A DNA stretch of 64,000 nucleotides, taken from NCBI GenBank assembly GCA_023435725.1, contig JAEYRD010000063.1, forward strand, positions 35,850 to 99,849, written 5' to 3'. Source of the stretch: Pseudomonadota bacterium (GTDB lineage Bacteria > Pseudomonadota > Alphaproteobacteria > Rhizobiales > Xanthobacteraceae). A program made the position numbers and the translations under genes. Position 1 is the stretch's first letter. Each line of letters opens with the position of its first letter. Positions 59,798-64,000 of the stretch are shown one piece after another. The notes below the pieces were generated by a model. The model was not told the origin of the DNA. It was given only the letters and a program-made list of their open reading frames with translations, and did not search any database.

Positions 59798-60481
59798 ATG
59801 GCCAGACGCCCGGCAAAGGCAGACGGATCGATCGAGCGCGGCGCTGGCGTGGCGCTGGGCGAAGCCGTGTTCCGTTCGCTCTGCGAGGCGCTTCGGGCCG
59901 GCACCTACCGAGCCGGCGATCGCCTGCGCGAGGAAGAGGTCGCTCAGCGGCTGAAGGTCAGCCGCACACCGGTCCGGGAGGCCCTCGGCCGGCTCGCGGC
60001 GCGCGGCTTTGTCGAGCCCGCCGGCGGCCGCGGTCTGATCGTGCGCAACCTCGACATTTCCGAGGTGCTCGAGCTCTACGCCATGCGCGAGATCATGGAA
60101 GGCGCGGCTGCGCGCCTCGCCGCCGAACACGCCTCGGCGCCCGAAGTCGACGCACTCAGGGATATCGAGCAGACTCTCATCGAGGCTCCTGAGACCGACG
60201 CCGCCGAGATGGCGCGGCTCAACCGCGCCTTCCACGAGGCCATCTGCCGCGCCGCGCGCAACCGTTATCTGGACAGCGCGTCCCGCGAATTGCAGGACTG
60301 GATCGCCTTGCTCGGCCCGACCACCTTCACCGTGACGGGCCGCCCCTCGACCAGCCACGGCGAGCATCAGGCCATCATCGACGCCATTGCCGCGCGCGAC
60401 GGCGACAAGGCCGAACAGCTTGCGCGCGCACACATACGCGAAGCGCTGCGCTGCCGCCTCAAGCTGCTGCAGAAGCAGTAG
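59798..60481 (+). CDS. GntR-family regulator (FadR/FCD subgroup) of tcu genes
   Basis: A 227-residue GntR regulator. The N-terminal winged helix has LREEEVAQRLKVSRTPVREA then LGRLAARGFVEPAGGRG. The FCD effector domain follows (ELYAMREIMEGAAARLAAEH; MARLNRAFHEAICRAARNRY; STSHGEHQAIIDAIAARDGD) with the His and Asp residues that usually bind a metal and a carboxylate ligand. A tricarboxylate ligand fits the divergent tcuAB. Control through the palindrome at 59718 is inferred. Confidence 0.88.
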   Translation: MARRPAKADGSIERGAGVALGEAVFRSLCEALRAGTYRAGDRLREEEVAQRLKVSRTPVREALGRLAARGFVEPAGGRGLIVRNLDISEVLELYAMREIMEGAAARLAAEHASAPEVDALRDIEQTLIEAPETDAAEMARLNRAFHEAICRAARNRYLDSASRELQDWIALLGPTTFTVTGRPSTSHGEHQAIIDAIAARDGDKAEQLARAHIREALRCRLKLLQKQ

Positions 60482-60486
60482 AGGGC

Positions 60487-61245
60487 CTATCTCCTCGCCC
60501 GACGCGCAGGACGCGCATCTGCATCAGCCGCGGCAGTCAGAGCACTGTCGAGCGGCTCGGTCGCGCCGCCCAGCGCGCGCGTCAGGCGGATGGCGGCCTT
60601 CAGCAGCAGCGACGTCATCGTCTTGATATTGTCCCGCGTGAAGCGCGGCTTCGGGCCCGAGAGCGACAGCGCGCCAACGCATTTGCCGCCGGGGCCGAAC
60701 ACGGGACAGGCGAGCCCGGCGCAATCCGGATCGCGCTCGCCGAACGACACCGAGATGCACTCATCACGGATCTCGTCAAAGCTCTCGCCCTTCTCGCCGT
60801 CGAAAGCCTGGATGATCCGACCGGCTGCGCCGCGATCAAGCGGCAACAGCATGCCGGCCTCGACCCGGTCGAGCGTCGAATGCTGGGAATCGACGCGGAA
60901 GACGCAGAGCCTACGCTTTTCGTCATGCCGGACGTGGAACGACGGGCTTTCGGTGCCGTCGGCCACAAGCTGCCGCAGCAGCGGCATCACGCGGTCGTGC
61001 AGATTGTTGCTGCGCTGGTAGACCGCGCCCAGCCGGAACGGCGTCGGCCCGAGATGATAGCGGCCGTCGGCAAGCTGCAGGAGATAGCCGAACTCCTGGA
61101 GCGATGTCATCAGCCGCAACAGAGTGCTCTTGTACATGCCGGTGCGCCGGGCGAGCTCGGCCAACGTCATCGGCTCTGGCGCATCCTCGAAGGCCGCGAG
61201 GATGGTCAGGGCGCGGTCGACGGCGGCGACACCGGGCGAAGGCAT
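60487..61245 (-). CDS. IclR-family transcriptional regulator
   Basis: A 252-residue IclR regulator. The winged helix is at the N-terminus (AAVDRALTILAAFEDAPEPM; LAELARRTGMYKSTLLRLMT). The C-terminal effector domain has MLLPLDRGAAGRIIQAF and CAGLACPVFGPGGKCVGALS. It is the last gene of a minus-strand unit, 8 nt after the reductase gene, and probably controls that unit in response to its substrate. Its 3' end is convergent with the GntR gene. Confidence 0.9.
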   Translation of the reverse strand: MPSPGVAAVDRALTILAAFEDAPEPMTLAELARRTGMYKSTLLRLMTSLQEFGYLLQLADGRYHLGPTPFRLGAVYQRSNNLHDRVMPLLRQLVADGTESPSFHVRHDEKRRLCVFRVDSQHSTLDRVEAGMLLPLDRGAAGRIIQAFDGEKGESFDEIRDECISVSFGERDPDCAGLACPVFGPGGKCVGALSLSGPKPRFTRDNIKTMTSLLLKAAIRLTRALGGATEPLDSALTAAADADARPARRARR

Positions 61246-61253
61246 GCGTTCTC

Positions 61254-62135
61254 CTATTGGGGGAATCCGGAGGGATCGATGAGCTTGGCGATCACCGGAA
61301 AGTACGCATCGCCCATGCCCTTGTCGATCGTCTCCTGGAAGATCGTGTGCATCAGCGCCGCGCCCCGCAAATTCAGTCCGGCCTCACCCGCGAGTGCCAG
61401 CGCGTAGGTCAGATCCTTCATCGCGTATTCGGTCGAGAAGGCGCGCAGCGGAAACTCCTTGGCGATGATCGCCTTCATGCCGTGGTTGCGCAGGGCAAAA
61501 CTGTCCGCCGAGCCCTTCGACAGCGTCTCCAGCAGCAGCTTCGGCTCAACGCCGCTATGCTTGGCGATCGCAACGGCTTCGGCAAGCGCATTGACGGTCT
61601 CGAACAGCACCATGTTGTTGAGGATTTTTGTCACCTGCCCGGCTCCGGTGCCACCGCAGAGGGTCACATCGGTGGCAAAATGCCGGATCAACGGCTCGAC
61701 TTTCGAAAACTGCTCCGGCGTGGCGCCGACCATGACGCTAAGCGTGCCGTCCTGCGCCGCCTGACGGGTGCGGGCGATCGGCGCATCGATCCAGAGCGCG
61801 CCCTTCTCCGCGAGCTGCTTGGCGAAAGACCGTGTCAAGCCGACATCGGATGTCCCGAGATCGATCACGGTCTGGCCGCTCTTGATCTCCGGCAAGATGC
61901 CTTCGAACACCGACATCACATGCTTGGCGCTGGGCAAGCACAGGAAGATGGTTTCGCTGCCGCCGGCGACATCGCCGACCGACTTCGCCGCAGTCGCACC
62001 GTCGGCCACGATCCTCGCCAGCGGTTCCGCGGCGAGATCGAATGCAAGCACCGTTCGCCCGCTCTTGCGCAGGAGGTTGCGGCAGATCGGCTCGCCCATG
62101 ACGCCGAGACCGATGAACCCGATCAAACCAGACAT
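61254..62135 (-). CDS. 3-hydroxyisobutyrate dehydrogenase-family reductase
   Basis: A 293-residue NAD(P)-dependent beta-hydroxyacid dehydrogenase. The Rossmann motif is LIGFIGLGVMGEPIC and the catalytic Lys is in GAGQVTKILNN. The substrate loop, usually DAPVSGG, reads DAPIARTRQAAQDG, closer to the DAPVGRTS type of sulfolactaldehyde reductase (YihU). The substrate is thus likely a small acidic aldehyde or hydroxyacid. It is encoded between a solute-binding protein and an IclR regulator. Confidence 0.85.
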   Translation of the reverse strand: MSGLIGFIGLGVMGEPICRNLLRKSGRTVLAFDLAAEPLARIVADGATAAKSVGDVAGGSETIFLCLPSAKHVMSVFEGILPEIKSGQTVIDLGTSDVGLTRSFAKQLAEKGALWIDAPIARTRQAAQDGTLSVMVGATPEQFSKVEPLIRHFATDVTLCGGTGAGQVTKILNNMVLFETVNALAEAVAIAKHSGVEPKLLLETLSKGSADSFALRNHGMKAIIAKEFPLRAFSTEYAMKDLTYALALAGEAGLNLRGAALMHTIFQETIDKGMGDAYFPVIAKLIDPSGFPQ

Positions 62136-62198
62136 TCCGTAATCTCCTCGAAAAATGCCGCGACCGGACGGGCACTAATACCCGCCCGGTCGACGCCG

Positions 62199-63395
62199 TT
62201 ACTTGACCAGCGGGCAACCGCCCTCGCTCATCGGCCGGAAGACTTCGTCACCCGGCTTGGAGCTGACGACCCGGTAGTAGTCGTATTTGTACTTGGACTC
62301 CTCCGGCTTCTTCACCTGCACGAGATACATGGTGTGCAGGACCCGGCCATCCGGCCGGATCGCGACATCCTTGTTGTACATGTCGTTGACCTTCATCTCG
62401 TGCATCTTGGCGGCGACGGCGGCCGCATCCGTCGTACCGGCGGCCTTCACAGCGGCGAGATAGTGATGGACACCACTATAGACGCCGGCCTGCACCATGC
62501 TCGCGACCTTGCCGTCCATCAGCGCGGCATAGCGCTTCGACCACGCCCGCGTTTCCTCGTTGAGATCCCAGTAGAACGAGGTCGTCACCTGTAGGCCCTG
62601 GGTCACCTTCAGACCGAGCGCATTGACGTCGGTGATGAAGACCAGGAGACCGGCGAGCTTCTGACCGCCCTCGACGATGCCGAATTCGCCGGCCTGCTTG
62701 ATCGCGGTCTGAACGTCCGCGCCCGATGTCGCGAGCCCGACGACGTCGGCCTTCGAACCCTGCGCCTGCAACAGGAACGAGGCGAAGTCGGAGGAACCGA
62801 GCGGATGCGCGGCCGAGCCGATCACCTTGCCGCCGGCCGCCTCGATGAACTTCGTGGCGTCACGCTGCAGCGCATGGCCGAACGCGTAGTCGGCCGTGAC
62901 GAAATACCAGGTCCTGCCGCCGGCGCGCGTGATCGCGTCGCTCGTGAGCTTCGACAGCGCATAGGTGTCATAGTTGAAGTGGAAGCTGACCGGCGAGCAG
63001 GACTTTCCGGTGAAGTCCGAAGAGCCGGGCCCCGAGATGACGAAGATCTTGTTCTTCTGCTTGGCGACTTCGAGGATGGCAAAGCCGGCGGATGACGCCG
63101 CGCCGTCCGCGATCATGTCGACGCCCTCATTGTCGAACCATTTGCGCGCGGTGGCCGAGGCGATATCGGGCTTGTTCTGGTGATCGGCCGAGATGATCTC
63201 GATCTTCTTGCCGAGCAGCTCGTTGCCGAAATCCTCTGCCGCAAGCTTTGCCGCAGCGACTGAGCCGCGCCCGCCATTGTCGGCGAACACACCGGACTGG
63301 TCGTTGAGCACGCCGATCCTGATCACATTGTCGGCCGCAAACGCGGCGCCCGCTTGTGCGGCCACAACGGCCGCCATCATCCAACGAAACTTCAT
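62199..63395 (-). CDS. Branched-chain amino acid-type ABC transporter substrate-binding protein
   Basis: A 398-residue periplasmic binding protein of the LivK/Peripla_BP_6 type. A signal peptide (MKFRWMMAAVVAAQAGAAFA) precedes IRIGVLNDQSGVFADNGGRG, KKIEIISADHQNKPDIASAT and FVTADYAFGHALQRDA. ATG 63395 is used; the frame is open to 63485 but overlaps the upstream gene end. Rhizobial members bind amino acids, aromatic acids or other carboxylates. No permease or ATPase genes are in the window; they may lie beyond its end. Confidence 0.92.
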   Translation of the reverse strand: MKFRWMMAAVVAAQAGAAFAADNVIRIGVLNDQSGVFADNGGRGSVAAAKLAAEDFGNELLGKKIEIISADHQNKPDIASATARKWFDNEGVDMIADGAASSAGFAILEVAKQKNKIFVISGPGSSDFTGKSCSPVSFHFNYDTYALSKLTSDAITRAGGRTWYFVTADYAFGHALQRDATKFIEAAGGKVIGSAAHPLGSSDFASFLLQAQGSKADVVGLATSGADVQTAIKQAGEFGIVEGGQKLAGLLVFITDVNALGLKVTQGLQVTTSFYWDLNEETRAWSKRYAALMDGKVASMVQAGVYSGVHHYLAAVKAAGTTDAAAVAAKMHEMKVNDMYNKDVAIRPDGRVLHTMYLVQVKKPEESKYKYDYYRVVSSKPGDEVFRPMSEGGCPLVK

Positions 63396-63411
63396 AAGAT
63401 ACGCCTCCCTT

Positions 63412-64000
63412 TTACGAATTCTGCTTGTCGAGGATGTCTTGCAGCACCGGCGCGATGTAGCGGCGGAACTGCTCTGGGTTTTCACTCATCGGAAAATGGC
63501 CGAGCCGCTCCATGACGGTGGCCTTCGCGCCGCGGATTCCGGCTGCGGTGCGCAGCGTGTCCTCCGGCGCGCAGGAGAAATCGTACTCACCGGTCAGGAG
63601 ATAGAGCGGGCATTCGCGCACATCGATGCTGCCAGTGCGCCCGCGCAGATCGCCGTCGACGCGGTAGAAATAAAGGTCGCCCTTGAAGATGCCGGGGCCG
63701 CCCTGCTTGTAGCCCCACAATGTCTCGTTCCGAGCGGCCTCCGGGCCATCAGGGGCGATCAGGCCGGACACCAGCGCGGCGCAGACCTCGCCACCATGCA
63801 CGTCGGGCCGGTTCAGCCAGGTGGTGTCGTACCAGGGCTGCTGGAAGTCGGCGGACTCGAGCCCGATCAGCGCGCGGAACTCGCGCGCGTGCTCGATGGC
63901 AAGGTTGAGCACGATCCGGCCACCGATCGAGCAGCCCATCACCACTGGCCGCGCCAGCTTCAGCGCGTTGCAGAACGCGCGGATGGTTGCGGTGTAGCTC
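63412..64000 (-). CDS. Alpha/beta hydrolase, 5' end beyond the window
   Basis: The C-terminal 195 residues or so of an alpha/beta hydrolase, open through the window edge. The nucleophile elbow is MGCSIGGRI (Ser in G-x-S-x-G-G), the Asp is probably in LYLLTGEYDFSCAP, and the His in VMERLGHFPMSENPEQ. Relatives act on esters or ring-fission C-C bonds. The gene ends 16 nt before the binding-protein ATG, so it is the first visible gene of that unit. Confidence 0.87.
   Translation of the reverse strand, partial: SYTATIRAFCNALKLARPVVMGCSIGGRIVLNLAIEHAREFRALIGLESADFQQPWYDTTWLNRPDVHGGEVCAALVSGLIAPDGPEAARNETLWGYKQGGPGIFKGDLYFYRVDGDLRGRTGSIDVRECPLYLLTGEYDFSCAPEDTLRTAAGIRGAKATVMERLGHFPMSENPEQFRRYIAPVLQDILDKQNS

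Noticed and set aside
1..64000. tRNA, rRNA, CRISPR, insertion sequence or prophage
   Set aside because: No tRNA-like arms with a TTCGA loop in context, no regularly spaced short repeats, and no transposase, integrase or phage structural motifs were seen by eye.

Overview
The window looks like a chromosomal segment of an alphaproteobacterium of the Bradyrhizobium type (order Hyphomicrobiales). This rests on uniformly high G+C, many small Bradyrhizobium-like proteins (a DUF3551-like secreted Cys protein, a GrlR-like protein, a VanZ-like protein, DUF5993 next to DsbB), the pob/pca aromatic genes, a tricarballylate-type dehydrogenase pair and a compact che operon. The genus call is inferred from gene content. 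I saw no rRNA or tRNA gene, CRISPR array, phage or insertion sequence.

1-23.2 kb is a surface-polysaccharide locus. It holds a hexapeptide acetyltransferase, a polysaccharide pyruvyl transferase, two GT4 glycosyltransferases, a methyltransferase, a Wzc-like tyrosine autokinase, an O-antigen ligase/polymerase-type protein, a second polytopic polymerase-like protein, two acyltransferase-3 proteins, an SGNH hydrolase and a WcaJ/ExoY-type initiating sugar-phosphate transferase. Together they fit initiation on undecaprenyl phosphate, stepwise elongation, decoration (acyl, pyruvyl, methyl) and Wzy/Wzc-type polymerisation. No flippase or outer-membrane channel gene is present, so the locus probably continues upstream. 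Embedded in it are a 1,175-residue protein (glycoside-hydrolase-like barrel, alternating 72/93-residue repeats, type I secretion-like C-terminus) and a LapG-type periplasmic cysteine peptidase flanked by two unrecognised exported proteins.

23.2-27.6 kb is a loosely packed region of small conserved or unknown proteins with long gene-poor gaps.

27.7-40.7 kb is a chemotaxis cluster. In transcription order on the minus strand it reads STAS, cheY, cheA, cheW, MCP, cheW, MCP, cheR, cheB, soluble MCP-like protein. Most junctions overlap by 4 nt or are very short, but a perfect hairpin lies between the second MCP and cheR. A response regulator with an HD-GYP c-di-GMP phosphodiesterase domain diverges from the operon. 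It is followed by a FecR-like exported protein and a CHASE2 adenylate cyclase (41-43.8 kb).

44.2-49.4 kb is aromatic catabolism: pobA with a divergent AraC regulator, and pcaHG with a divergent LysR regulator. It converts 4-hydroxybenzoate to protocatechuate and opens the ring.

49.5-56.3 kb holds pncB, a TetR regulator whose start region carries two copies of a TGAACA-T-TGTTCA palindrome, a small unknown gene, a three-module acyl-ACP/phospholipid acyltransferase (Aas) and a lipase-like hydrolase.

56.3-64 kb holds DsbB plus DUF5993, tcuAB with a divergent GntR regulator, and a second catabolic unit of hydrolase (cut by the window edge), solute-binding protein, 3-hydroxyacid-dehydrogenase-family reductase and IclR regulator.
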